Source of the DNA: Diphasiastrum complanatum
Taxonomy: Eukaryota; Streptophyta; Lycopodiopsida; Lycopodiales; Lycopodiaceae
DNA length: 64,000 bases
Reading direction: 5' to 3'
Assembly (NCBI GenBank): GCA_029204225.1
Contig: CM055097.1
Coordinates: forward strand, 62,776,120 to 62,840,119
Part shown: positions 11,317 to 22,596 of the stretch, in pieces
Numbering within the stretch: position 1 is the stretch's first letter
How the letters are laid out: each line of letters starts with the position of its first letter
The notes under the pieces: generated by a model
The model's input: only the letters and a program-made list of their open reading frames with translations
Databases searched by the model: none
What the model was told of the DNA's origin: nothing
Translations under genes and position numbers: made by a program

Positions 11317-11650
11317 TGTAATACCCAAATGTGATTGAAGGAAGGACTATAACTCGAAGGGCAGTTATGAAATGACATGAACCTTGATAAGAAGGCTAGC
11401 CCTAAGAGAAGAACATTCCATAAGACTCATTTATTATGCCTCAAACAAATGTTGCAACCTTCCACGTGCTTGCTTCTCATTGGAGCAAAGTCGCGTGACA
11501 AGGATGCCGCCCAGGAAACGTACACTTGTAATTTTCCTATTGAATGGAATTAGTTAATTAAATTAAATAAGAAATGGCATATCGGTTACTAAAGAGCTAC
11601 GTACTTTCGCGCTCGTTCCCTATATGTACACCACTTACGCTTCAATACAA
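11317..11650 (+). repeat. Gypsy 5' LTR remnant
   Basis: The first ten bases match the 3' LTR start. About 160 bp found at 24565-24725 is then missing, and similarity resumes at AAATGTGATTGAAGG and runs to CTTCAATACAA (about 11650, equal to about 25045). The two copies diverge after that, so this LTR has an internal deletion and a lost or replaced 3' end. Confidence 0.8.
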
Positions 11651-11799
11651 CCACCAAGTTTTTCAAGAAATTACAGAGAGAGTTTGAGTCTTCAAGGTTT
11701 CCCTTCTCTCTGCTTTCATAAGCCTTCTGCTTGTTGAGTACTCTTGTTTCTGATAGTTGGTAAGCCTCACCTTGTCGGATGTGCTTGTGATTGTAACTC

Positions 11800-12183
11800 T
11801 GGTCAGACACTTCCTTAGCCTCCGGATCATGCGTCAATATTATGATGGAAGATACGGCGCATGCACTGGGACTTATTGATATCAAGCCTACTCAGAGAAA
11901 GTTTAAACTAGCCGACTCGACAAGGAAGAAGCCTGTAGGCGAGCTGAAAGAAGTCACAATATATATCCAAGATATACCGTTTATCATAAATTTTATTATG
12001 ATCCGACTAGTCGGAATGGGCAACTACTCTATCCTTATCGGAAGACCCTGGCTATATCAAGCAAATGCCAATGTTCATTGGAAGAAAAAGGAGTTGCGGT
12101 TTCAAACTGGAGAACATGATGAACAAGGAAAGCTGCACGAGCTTGTTATTACATGGCATATGAAGGAGAAACTACTCAATTAG
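11800..12183 (+). pseudogene. Gypsy protease domain
   Basis: A retropepsin-like segment: SGSCVNIM near 11820-11840, then ALGL, a PVGELKEVTIYI strand, YSILIGRPWL (the ILGRPWL motif of gypsy proteases) and NVHWKKKELRF, with a stop at 12181-12183. The position of the catalytic Asp in the usual DSGS reads ASGS, so it looks inactive. Gag is absent upstream. Confidence 0.7.
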
Positions 12184-12354
12184 ATACAAGCTTTACGTCC
12201 GAGCAATCGTCTTACGTACTTCATATCTTTTTAGAAGAAGACAATTGAAACAAATTATCTAGATTGTTACGAGATTGAAGAGACTGAAGTACCTGACAAT
12301 GCAGATAAATCACAGCCTTCACAACATGAAATACAAGGATATTCTTCCACCAAT

Positions 12355-13470
12355 ATGACTGTGGGTATGATTAATCCAAATAATACTCTTTCTATCGAGG
12401 TCATACTTGACAAATCCTTGTTGATTTCCAAACTTTTATCCGACAAGGGGAAACAACAATATACGGACCTGTTCACCAAATATCATAATGTTTTTGCCTG
12501 GACTATGGAAGATTTAAAAGGCATTAACAAGAAATTTGGTTAACACCGAATTGACTTGAAAGAAGGAGAAGTACCAATACGCCAACTCCAATATAGGCTC
12601 AATCCTAAGTACTCATTGCTGGTCAAAGATGAGCTTGACAAATATTTGAAGTCGAAAATTATTTATCCACGGTACTCAGCAGTAAATGGGTTTTGCTAAT
12701 AGTAGTTATTTCGCAAAAAGAAGACTGGAAGATCCAGGTTTGCAAGACTATCAGAAGCTAAATGTTGTGACTCTCAAAGATCATCATCTTCTATCTTTTA
12801 CTGACATGATTCTTGATCAAGTTGCCGGAAATGAAAGATACAGCTTCCTTGATGGATTCTCTAATTACAACCAGGTTATCTATCCGTGAAGAGGACCAGT
12901 CCACGACAACTTCTACTACTGATTGGGGTAATCAAAAGATGTTGTAAAGAAAGTCATTTACAATGAATGGTCTGCTGATTGTCAACAATCATTTGAGAGA
13001 CTGAAGTAGAAACTCTTGGACGTTCCAATTTTGAGACCTCTTGATTGGGTAAGGACATTTCATGTTTATGTGGATGTTTTGTCATTCGTAATTGGAGTTA
13101 CCCTAAGTCAGAAAAACGATGAAAAACAAGACTATCCTGTCTATTATGGAGGGCATCAGTTAAGCATCTCAGAAAAGAACTATTTGGCGACAGAACGTGC
13201 AGGTTTTGAAATGATTTTTCAGTAAAGAAGTTTCGACATTATTTGCTGGGATATTCCTTTATCTTCCATATCGACCATTATGCACTAAAACATATGGTAA
13301 ATAAACCAAATCTTTCAGGCCAAATAGCTAGATGGGTGCTCTAATTGTAGGAATTTGAATATCAAGTGGAGGTATGCCAAGGGAAGTACCACACTAATGC
13401 AGACTATTTATCTCGCTTAAATACAAGATCCATTACTGACAATTTAAGTGATGAATTTCGTGATATCTGC
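12355..13470 (+). pseudogene. Gypsy reverse transcriptase-RNase H, core deleted
   Basis: The RT N-terminus is visible (YHNVFAWTMEDLKGI, HRIDLKEGEVPIRQ, YLKSKIIYP), then RYSFLDGFSNYNQ at about 12837-12875 and the EDQ...TTDWG motif. Next follows WSADCQQSFERLK near 12970, so about 400 bp including the YxDD active site is missing. RNase H sequence follows (YVDVLSFVIGVTLSQ, SISEKNYLATER), and the connection-tail motif HTNADYLSRL is near 13390-13425. Several frameshifts and stops are present. Confidence 0.85.
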
Positions 13471-13599
13471 TGAAGATTCATTATATCCGAACATAATCGA
13501 TTACCTTCAAAATCAAAATTATTCTCTTCTTTTTTATCTTGAACAAAAGACAGTCTTCCAACACAAGGTTGCACACCGTTCACAATAAGGAATAATGTA

Positions 13600-14053
13600 C
13601 TTTATAAAATGGGACCTGATGAAGAGCTTCGCAGATGTCTTGAATTGATTAATATTCCGAAGGTTATTCGAGCCATGCATTCAGAAGATGCAAATGGACA
13701 CTTTGCAGTAGTGAATACTATAAAAAAGACCTTAAATGGTAAATATTGGTGGCCAACAATGTACAAAGATGTTGCAGCGTTTGTAAAAACTTGTGATCCT
13801 TGTTAACGAGTTGGGAAACCAACTTCTTCAATGTATTGGCCACTTATGCCGATACTTCCACTTGCACCATTTGAAAAATGGGGCATTAACTTCGTTGGGA
13901 ATGATTAAGCCTGTCACTCGCTACACTAAAAAAAGTTATATTCTTGTAGCAACTGACTATGCGACTAAGATGGTCGAAGCATAAGCGACGAAGAGGAATG
14001 ATGCAAAAATTGTTGCAGAGTTTCTCTTTTGAAATATTATAACCCGTTACGGT
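13600..14053 (+). pseudogene. Gypsy integrase, truncated
   Basis: The zinc finger (HxxxxxGH-type: AMHSEDANGHFAVVNT, then KTCDPC) and the start of the catalytic core (WGINFVG, SYILVATDYATKMVEA, IITRYGC) are present in shifted frames. The sequence stops at 14053, where the repeat starting TGTAGCGCAGG begins. The rest of the core is not found on the far side of the later insertions. Confidence 0.8.
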
Positions 14054-14470
14054 TGTTGTAGCGCAGGCATCCCAAAGGGAGTCGGGAACCACGACTTAGC
14101 TTCCTAGCCTTCAACTCTTGTTGTCCAAACCGACTTGACATTAGAGCCCGTTCCCCAAGAGCTTAACCCATTCACATTCATGCAAGGAACACTCAAAACC
14201 CCAAGCCATGACATATATGAAGACAACCAATTCTTGGACCAAATGGTCTTGACAGCATACCGCTTGCGCCACGAACCGAATGGTCCCGACGACATACCAC
14301 TGGCGTCCCGGAATACGACCCTCAGCTATGTGCCAGATCAAAAAGTTTGAAGCGGCTCTACAACTGGCGCTTTTACCGAACACTTAAACCCAGAAGGTAA
14401 TCAGAGTCAATTTGAAGAAAATCTCACTTTATTGATAAATCTGAGAAGGTTACATTTAAGTGTGTGACCA
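14054..14470 (+). repeat. Inverted-repeat module, left copy
   Basis: Begins TGTAGCGCAGGCATCCC and runs about 88 bp (part A), then about 320 bp (part B). Part B is the reverse complement of 21880-22165. Relative to the right copy, about 350 bp between A and B is missing here. It interrupts the gypsy integrase. No ORF with a known domain. Confidence 0.65.
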
Positions 14471-15498
14471 ACCCTAGTCTCCGGGGCGTTGGCATGCCAA
14501 GGCGGGCGCCAGGACAACATTCCAGCAAGGGAGGCTAAGACTTGGTTGGAGCTTGCCCTGAGTCGCAACTCGCACTCCCCTATAGTATTGGTGGGATTCG
14601 CCACCTCAGGTGATTGCACATCGATTTGAGCTCTCTGGACTTCGCTAGAACCGATCAAAGATTTTCAGCCATAGGAACTTGGCGCCTGCTAGATTCTGGT
14701 CACAGTGGCGCCGGGAGCAGCAGGGGCGCTGCTGGCGCCGGGGACAATACTAGCGCCGAAAGTAGGACTTGTAAAGGTAACTTTACAACATCCACCCCAG
14801 CTTTATAAAATCTGATGTCCTCATCAGATGTCAGATTAAAGTAAAGGTGCCTCCCAATTAAAATTAACTATACATTTGATCTATTTGGCACAGTACTCAA
14901 TTTACTGGCCACTTTTTATTAACATTGAAGTTGGCACACCACAAGTCGGAGGCTCAGCTCTTTGTACTGAAAAATTACATAGCTTGAAAATATCACTTTG
15001 TCTGGGAAAAGCGGAGATTTTATGTCGCTTACGTAAAACCCAAGAACCCTATTAACTGGTGACAGAGGCTTTTCTTGTGAAATGTTCGCCCCTGTCGCTT
15101 CTGACTTCTTAACTTTGGAACTCCTTTGAGCTCCTGATTTGTCCTTGATAAACTTTGTGTTGAGCTCCCTGAGCTCCAGATTTGATCAGTTTTGCACATG
15201 TATCAGGGCTCCTTGAGCCAAAGGATTTACCGTTGATTGCCCACTTTATGGTCCGTGCCTTGTTGCTTTTTGCACCTTGATTTCTCTCCTTGTCTTAGCC
15301 TGGTCTTGATACTTTTTCTTTGTGGCTCTTTAAGGTAGGCAAAGATTGAGTACTCCGCAATGCACCTCTCACTTAGCTTGAAGTAGCTATCTTTGAATCA
15401 ACCCAAATGTAACCATTGACCTCGTGGAGAGCCAAGGGGTCGCACTAGTTTGATCCGCATACGAACTATCTCTTCGCATTTGTTTGAAGCCCATGTGC
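14471..15498. other. Unassigned sequence between IR module and copia E
   Basis: GC-rich to about 14770, with several GGCGCC hexamers (near 14683, 14707, 14733), then more AT-rich. GAGCTCC/GAGCTCCAGATTTG-like words recur near 15120-15200. No coding or RNA feature could be supported. It ends where the truncated E LTR starts. Confidence 0.35.
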
Positions 15499-16211
15499 AG
15501 CAATGGATCAACACATCATTTTTTAGTGAGAGCGGCCTCACACGTGTGGAGTACTGTCCACTGTACGGCCTACACCTGAAACAACAAGTACAATGATACT
15601 AGATAGCAATCATACATAAAAATCACAAGACAAATGACTAGAAACCTCACAAAAGTGTAGAGTGCAAAAGTCTCATCAATCTTCTTAGCAAAATGATGAT
15701 CCTTTTATGGATCAAGTACATCCATGAGTCTGGTACAATCCAGCAGGCCTTCATACGTGTGAAGAGTGCCACATCACTCAGATCTATCCATTTGACCCAT
15801 CCTTGATCCTTATCCAATAGTTGACCTTCTAGAATATGACTAAAATCCAAAAAGCTAGTCTCCTAGAATACAGGAATATTCCCTACAAAATAGGATCTAA
15901 GGAAAATGGTCAACTCTTATCTTCTAGTACTCTATACACACATGTGAACATCCACTTGCCATGTGGGAGCATTTACTCATGCACATGCAAGGAAAAGCTA
16001 ATCTGTAGGTGACTAGTCAACTTGACTAGAAACTAGTCATTTCATGTTCACACTATCTAGAATGATACAAAATCAATTTGGATATATACAAACATGAAAA
16101 GTACATCCTTTCACAGGCTCCACACGTGTGAAATCAGATCATCAACATATTCTAATGTTTGATCAATATTTACATGAACCAATGTCAAGTGAGAAGTGAC
16201 AATTTTCAACA
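15499..16211 (-). repeat. Element E 3' LTR, truncated at its outer end
   Basis: 713 bp matching 20827-21538 almost base for base. The outer 123 bp (20703-20826 in the other LTR) are missing, and the junction at 15498/15499 is abrupt. It contains CACACGTGTG at 15539-15548 and 16121-16130. Confidence 0.9.
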
Positions 16212-16224
16212 CTCCTCCTCACTT

Positions 16225-17930
16225 CTAACTTGGCAAATCTAGTGTACATCTATCTACAATTCCAAGAGCATATCTTAACTTAAAAAATGGATCTTTGGAC
16301 AATGGTTTGGTTAACATATCAGCTATGCATTTGGATGATGGTACATGATGTAGTTGCACTTCCTTGGATTGTACCTTCTCCCTCACAAAGTGGTGAGCTA
16401 TCTCAATATGCTTTATTCTAGCATGGAAGATAGGATTTGAAGCAATTTGTTGAGAAGCTTGATTGTCACAAAATATGTAAGAGATCTCCTCGGCCTCTAG
16501 CACATGTAGTTCCATCAAGGGTCTTCTTAGCCATAGGAGCTCTTTGGTTGTTGAAGTCAATGCCTTGTACTCGGCTTCACAAGAAGATAGTGAGATTGTA
16601 TCTTGCTTTTTGGAAAGCCAAGATATCACTCCTCCACAAAAAAATGTTGCAAATGCACTAATGGACTTCCTATCCATCTTGTCACCTGCAAAATCTGAAT
16701 CCGAGTAGGCTCTCAAGTGCAAATTAGATCCTTCATAAAGAATGCCAAAAAATCTAGTACTAGAAACATATCTAAGTACTCTCTTGGCACTTTTCCAATG
16801 ATGAACTAAAGGAGCTTGCATACTTTGACTCAACTTGCTTACACAAAAACTTAAGTCAGGTCTAGTGATGGTTAAATAGATTAGAGAGCCAATAAGCTTC
16901 CTAAAGAGGGTGATGTCCTCAAAGGATGCTTCATCACCTTCATTAGTTGCTTTCACAACATGCTCCATAGGGGTGTCAATCCCCTTACAATCTTTCATAC
17001 CAAATCTTTCAAGAATGGAAGTAGCATACTTAGATTGACTTATGAAAGTACAATTGCTACTTGTAGACACTTCTATCCCAAGTATAAACTTTAGGAAGCC
17101 TAGATCTACCATCTTGAACTCACTAGATAAGTCAACTTTTACTGTGCCTATGCCATCATCATCATTTCCTGTCATAATGATGTCATCAACATAAAGAACC
17201 AAAATGATGATCTTTCCTTCATTACATTTGAAATATAAAGAAGGTTCATAAGCACTTAGTACAAAGCCAAGGGAATAGAGAAAATCATGCAACCTAGAGT
17301 ACCAAGCTCTAGGTGCTTGCTTCAAGCCATATAGGCACTTCCTTAAGTAGCACACCTTTTGCTCCTCACCAACCTTGATGAAGCCCTCGGGTTGCATCAT
17401 GTAGATTTCCTCTTCTAAGAAGCCATTCAATAAGGCATTTGTCACATCCATTTGGTAGAGATCCCATTTAAACAAAGTAGCAATGCAAATGATTAATCTA
17501 CTATTTACAAGCTTAGCTATAGGTGCAAATGTTTCTTCATAATCCAATCCTTTTATTTGAAGAAATCCCTTAGAAACAAGCCTAGCTTTGTACTTACTAA
17601 TAGATCCATCTTGATTGTACTTAATTCTATAAATCCACTTACATGCAAGTGGTTTCTTTCCTCTTGGAAGATTTACAAGATTCCAAGTATGATTCTCTTC
17701 TAATGCATCATACTCTACTTGCATTGCATCTCTCCAAACTTTAGATTTATATGCTTCTTCAAAAGATGATGGTTCTTCAAGCAATGTAGCTAAAAAAGAG
17801 TAAGAGGTAGAAGATGTAGAGTCTTCCTTTTGCTTTCCCTTGTCCACGTAGGTAAGCCTTGAGGGCTCGGCCTTGTTCCTTGATGATCTTCCCAGCCCCT
17901 TTTTGACTCGGATCCAAATCTCCATCCTCG
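16225..17930 (-). CDS. Element E reverse transcriptase-RNase H
   Basis: A long uninterrupted frame. RT motifs in order are ACKWIYRIKYN, ARLVSKGFLQIKGLDYEET, YQMDVTNALLNGF, YGLKQAPRAWYSRL and LYVDDIIMTGND (the catalytic YVDD). RNase H follows with AYSDSDFAGD, SLSSCEAEYKA, IFCDNQASQ and ADMLTKPL, ending LDLPS-TAA at 16225. It copies element RNA into DNA in cytoplasmic particles. The upstream part of the same open frame (to 18054) is a shadow of the integrase tail, whose true frame overlaps from 17777; a frameshift near 17890 separates them. The catalytic residues are present, but the element as a whole is broken. Confidence 0.9.
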
Positions 17931-18704
17931 GGTTTGTCATGATCCTCCTCAGGTTTGTCAAGATCCTCCTCGGATTTGTCAAGATCTTCAATGCACAATG
18001 GGTTAGATCCATTTGACAAGCTCTTAGCAAATTGTGACTCATCAAAAAGTACATCCTTGCTTACCTTTACTTTCTTGGATGTAGGACCATATATCCTATA
18101 TCCCTTGCTATTTTCTCCAAAAGATTCGTTTGAAGGAGGTAGCCTCTTCTTTCCTTCTAGTCTCCAAAGGAATGTGTACATAACAAGTACATCCAAAGAT
18201 CTTAAAATCGTTTACATTGGGTTTCTTATCAAACAAGGCTTGATAAGGTGAGATCCCATCTATAGCACTAGTAGGAAGTCTATTACACAAATAATTAGCA
18301 CATGTTATGGCTTCTCCCCAAAATGAGATGGGAAGTGATGCATAAAGTCTTAAAGACTTTGCACACTCACATAGACTCCTATTTTTCCTCTCGGCCACCC
18401 CATTTTGTTGAGGGGTGTAGTTACAAGTATATTGTAATCTAATACCATTGATCTCACAAAAGTCTTTCATTTTATTGGAGGTGTACTCTCCTCCATTATC
18501 ACATCTTAGTGCTTTGATAGAAGTACTAAGTTGTTTCTCTACTAGAGACTTGAACTTAATAAAAGCTTCATAAACAAGACTTTTCTTTGATAGTAACTCA
18601 ATCCATGCGAATCTAGTACAATCATCTATAAAAGTTACATACATCAAGGCACCTCCATTACTTGCATGTGAAAAACTATGTACATCAGAATGTATGAGAT
18701 CCAA
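17777..18704 (-). pseudogene. Element E integrase core and C-terminus
   Basis: The core has LDLIHSDV (first Asp), LRCDNGGEY (second Asp) and GVAERKN (Glu), then SFWGEAI, NYLCNRLPTSAIDG and FGCTCYVHIP. A frameshift near 18150 moves to the frame carrying ENSKGYRIYGP and VLFDES. The hinge holds three acidic repeats near 17925-17995 (DLDKSEE, DLDKPEE, DHDKPED), an in-frame 27-bp triplication. The core is close to that of element G (44634-46596), so they belong to one family. Confidence 0.85.
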
Positions 18705-19064
18705 GGAGAGAGATCTTGATGACTAGTTCCTTTCTTGCCATTGACTCCATAGATTGAAGATTAGGATGGCCTAATCTCTTATGCCAAAGCCCCACTTGAG
18801 TTAGCTCCTCCCTAGCCAAGTTCACACTTTCACTTGCAACATTAGCATCCAACTTGAAAAGTCTACCTTGCTTAATGCCACTAGCTATGCACTTATCATT
18901 TTTCAAGATGGAACAAACTCCATTCTTGAAATGTACATCTAGTCCATTGTCCATTAATTGTCCTACACTAAGCAAGTTTCTTGAAATGGTAGGAACGTAC
19001 AAAACATTATCTAGATCTATCCTTTTAGATGTGCCTAAGCAAAGAGGTATAGATCCTATGCCAT
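18685..19064 (-). pseudogene. Element E protease tail and integrase zinc-finger region
   Basis: Reads VLYVPTISRNLLSVGQL then LWHKRLGHPNL, which gives the two His of the integrase HHCC finger. The expected CxxC half and about 50 residues before LDLIHSDV are deleted, joining ARKELV to the core in another frame. Integrase could not bind zinc normally. Confidence 0.8.
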
Positions 19065-20101
19065 CTATCTTGCATGCTTGATCATAGCAGTGTATATTGA
19101 CTTCTTAGAGTCATTACAAGATAGAAGAGTAGAAAAATAATGCTTGTTAAAGGACATGTGGGAACTAGCCCCACTATCTATCCACCATGTGTCTTGACTT
19201 GAAGTTGGTGTAGATGCAACCATTAAGGATGTGTTGAATCCATCCTCTTCTTCTTCCTCTTGACCAATGTTCCCTTGATCTCCTTTGGCTTGTTGATTCT
19301 TCTTCAAGTAGCATTTTGAGGCAAAGTGTCTTTTCTTTCCACAAAAGAAACACTTTAGTTTTGCCTTGTTCTTCACTTTGCCTTTGGAGGTAGATCCTCC
19401 ATTCTTCATCTCGGCCTCCTTGCCTTGATTTTTTTTGAATGGATTTTGCTTCTTCTTGCCTTTAGATGTAAAGTTAGCTTTCTCCTCTCCTCCATTAAGT
19501 GACATGCTATCCATTCTTGTCTTGAGGTGTAGAAGCCTACTCTCCTCGGCCACAAGAACATTGTGCAACTTTTCAATGGATGGAAGAGAGTCTTGAATGG
19601 CAAATGATTGGACTAAGTTGGTGAACTCATCACCTAGACATTCAAGATGATTTGTACTAGTTCTTGATCTTGGATCTTCTCTCCTATTGCACTTAACTCC
19701 TTGTTAAGAGATTTGATCCTAAGGACATACTCTTGTCCACTCTCTCCACTTCCTTTCATGCTTTGGAAAACTTGATTTCTTAGCCTGAGGATTCTTGAAG
19801 TATTGTTGGATTCATAAATGCTCTTTAATAAATCCCAAGCATCTTTGGATGAGGTACAAGAAGACACCTCTTTCAAGAGGTCACTGCATACATTTAACTT
19901 TATGCAATGTAGAGCTAATCTTGCTCTCTTCTTGTATTTGGCTTGTTCTTGGGGAGTTTGAGGCTCTTCCTCTACTCCTTGAACTATGTCATATAGATCA
20001 TGGATCACTAGGAGTGATTCCATTCTCACTTTCCAAATGGAATAATTTGTGGAAGTGAGTCTCTCACTTGATTCCATCAAATATCCACCCATGGATGACA
20101 T
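19065..20101 (-). pseudogene. Element E gag and protease
   Basis: Gag begins at ATG 20101 (MSSMGGYLMESSERL, NYSIWKVRMESLL) and runs through the UBN2 region. One frameshift near 19635-19640 moves into the frame holding the zinc knuckle CFFCGKKRHFASKC (a complete CX2CX4HX4C near 19330) and an acidic linker. The protease site WWIDSGASSHM near 19160-19195 is intact. Another frameshift near 19080 separates the protease tail. Gag packages RNA and protease processes the polyprotein. Confidence 0.9.
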
Positions 20102-20690
20102 TTTAGAATGAATGTTTTTTAAAAATCACAAAGATTTTTTTTTTTTGAATTTTAAAAGATCTATGAAAAGGCCTAAAGCTCATTAGAACGCCTATAGGCT
20201 TGTCTCTATCAAACTAGCACACAAGCTTGAATGATACTCAAAGATCTTACCAAAAATTCCTAGCTTTCACTCTCACAAAAAAAATTGCTTTACACTTTTC
20301 TTAGAGATTTCACTTCAACTAAGGATCTGAACAAATCAGCCTCTAAGATCTGATCTTAGACTCTAAAAAGAAATGCTTCAATGATCCAAAACACTATTTG
20401 GTCATAGGCATTAGCTAGAATGAATCTAGATCAATACTATGCTTCAAAAAGCACAAAAAATGAACTAGTATTGTGATTTTGAGACCAACAAACACAAAGT
20501 AACTTGAATTGAAAGTTGCTATACGGTTTCACACGTGTGAAAAGTACATACACAGCCTCCAAGTCGTTTTGATCCAAATGATTACAAGCTATCACTCATA
20601 GAAGAACTCGCCCTCACTAGTATTGGCCAAAAACAAATTTTGCCAATGATCTTTAGAAGATTTATGATTCAATGATCACTCTCTTACTTA
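20102..20690 (-). other. Element E untranslated leader
   Basis: Non-coding leader between the primer site and gag. It contains a CACACGTGTG palindrome at 20530-20539, the only leader copy in this window, and AT-rich tracts. No uORF of note. Confidence 0.6.
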
Positions 20691-20702
20691 GCTCTGATAC
20701 CA
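20691..20702 (-). other. Element E primer-binding site
   Basis: GCTCTGATACCA, the exact complement of TGGTATCAGAGC, directly adjoining the 5' LTR. This is the initiator tRNA-Met type site. Confidence 0.95.
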
Positions 20703-21538
20703 TGATAAATTTTACAGTTTTTAGGACAATAATGATTGTACTTTACAATCATAGAGAGTTATGAATCTATCAAGTTCTACACATTAGATCTTGATCTAGA
20801 TTCACTACACTTGGATTTAAGCAAGAGCAATGGATCAACACATCATTTTTTAGTGAGAGCGGCCTCACACGTGTGGAGTACTGTCCACTGTACAGCCTGC
20901 ACCTGAAACAACAAGTACAATGATACTAGATAGCAATCATACATAAAAATCACAAAACAAATGACTAGAAACCTCACAAAAGTGTAGAGTGCAAAAGTCT
21001 CATCAATCTTCTTAGCAAAATGATGATCCTTTTATGGATCAAGTACATCCATGAGTCTGGTACAGTCTAGCAGGCCTTCATACGTGTGAAGAGTGCCACA
21101 TCACTCAGATCTATCCATTTGATCCATCCTTGATCCTTATCCAATAGTTGACCTTCTAGAATATGACTAAAATCCAAAAAGCTAGTCTCCTAGAATATAG
21201 GAATATTCCCTACAAAATAGGATCTAAGAAAAATGGTCAACTCTTATCTTCTAGTACTCTATACACACGTGTGAACATCCACTTGCCATGTGGGAGCATT
21301 TACTCATGCACATGCAAGGAAAAGCTAATTTGTAGGTGACTAGTCAACTTGACTAGAAACTAGTCATTTCATGTTCACACTATCTAGAATGATACAAAAT
21401 CAATTTGGATATATACAAACATGAAAAGTACATCCTTTCATAGGCTCCACACGTGTGAAATCAGATCATCAACATATTCTAATGTTTGATCAATATTTAC
21501 ATGAACCAATGTCAAGTGAGAAGTGACAATTTTCAACA
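20703..21538 (-). repeat. Element E 5' LTR
   Basis: 836 bp, bounded TG...CA on the plus strand (TGATAAATTT to TTTCAACA). It has CACACGTGTG at 20866, 21264 and 21448. The right flank ATTGCCCC is unrelated sequence. Confidence 0.95.
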
Positions 21539-21785
21539 ATTGCCCCATCTGTCCTACTATGTGCAGATGGCGCCAGGCCCGAACCGTGGAAACTGACCGT
21601 GCTTACACCTCAATGGTAGCACCTTGACTCATCAAGCCCCCGTTCTGCCGACCACCCCGACCGTGGATGCACCCGTGCTTACATTGTGGGCAACACCTTG
21701 CACAACAGTTGTCTTGATGAACCCCAAACAATGGCCATCCCTGTGAGATCCGCATAGCTGACCGGCCAGTCGGCTCTGTTACCAC
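21539..21785. other. GC-rich spacer with no supported gene
   Basis: Contains GGCGCCAGGCCCG near 21570 and other GGCGCC-like words like those near 14700 and 22640. It possibly belongs to the same host sequence as 14471-15498, split by element E. No ORF is convincing. Confidence 0.3.
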
Positions 21786-22596
21786 ATGTAGCGCAGGCAT
21801 CCCAAAGGGAGCCGGGAACCACGACTTATCTTCCCAGCCTTCAACTCTTGTCATCCAAACCCACTTGACATACTTGAAATGCAACCTTTTCAGATTTATC
21901 AATAAAGTGAAAGTTTTCTCAAACTGACTCTGATTACCTTCTAGGTTTCAGTGAACGGTAAAAGCGCCAGTTGTAAGGCCACTTCAAACTTTTTGATCTG
22001 GACGCCAGCGGTATGCCGTCGGGACCATTCAGTCCGTGGCACCAGCGGTATGCTGTCGGGACCATTTGGTCCAGGAACTGGTTGTCTTCATATTTGTCGT
22101 GGCTTGTGGTACTGAGTGTTCCTTGCATGAACGTGAATGAGTTAAGCTCTTGGGGAACGGGCTATAACCTGTCGGCTAAGTTGGATGGCTTGCTTGGGTG
22201 GAAGTTACCTGTTTATGGTTGTCCAGTCTGGCGTGGTGCCAGGTTGGCTTCCAGCACTCGTGACGAAGCTTTTAGTTGGTTAAGTCTGATGTAAGTCAGA
22301 CTGCTTGCTTGGAATGGATGTTACTCGTTTGTAACGAAGCTTCGTGTTGGTTAAGTTTGATGTATGTCGGGCAGCTTGCTTGGAAGGAAGTCACCCACAT
22401 CGGGACCCCCAATCTGGCATGGTGCCAGGTTGGATCTCAATGTTGGTTTCTGAACTTCTAGTTGGTTAAGTCTGATCATTGTTGGCGAGTTGGATGTTTG
22501 TATGTCAAGTGGGTTTGGACGGCAGGTGTTGAAGGCTGGGAAGCTAAGTCGTGGTTCTCGGCTCTCTTTGGGATGCTTGCACTACACACACCCACA
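21786..22596 (-). repeat. Inverted-repeat module, right copy with terminal inverted repeats
   Basis: Bounded by TGTAGCGCAGG and its inverted counterpart ...CTTGCACTACA. The ends match inversely over about 88 bp (21786-21875 versus 22500-22596). Inside are part B (inverted relative to 14140-14460) and a spacer with three degenerate repeats of a GTTAAGTTTGATGTATGTCG-like unit (near 22170, 22277 and 22349). No transposase. It resembles a non-autonomous foldback or MITE-like element; an LTR origin is not excluded because the ends are TG...CA. Confidence 0.6.

Larger units (their letters stand above)
15499..21538 (-). mobile_element. Copia element E (minus strand)
   Basis: Layout on the minus strand: 5' LTR 20703-21538, primer site 20691-20702, gag-PR 19065-20101, integrase 17777-19002, RT-RNase H 16225-17930, polypurine tract AGTGAGGAGGAG, and 3' LTR 15499-16211. 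The two LTRs are very similar, so this is one of the youngest elements here. The 3' LTR lacks about 123 bp at its outer end, so no target duplication can be checked. Confidence 0.95.
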
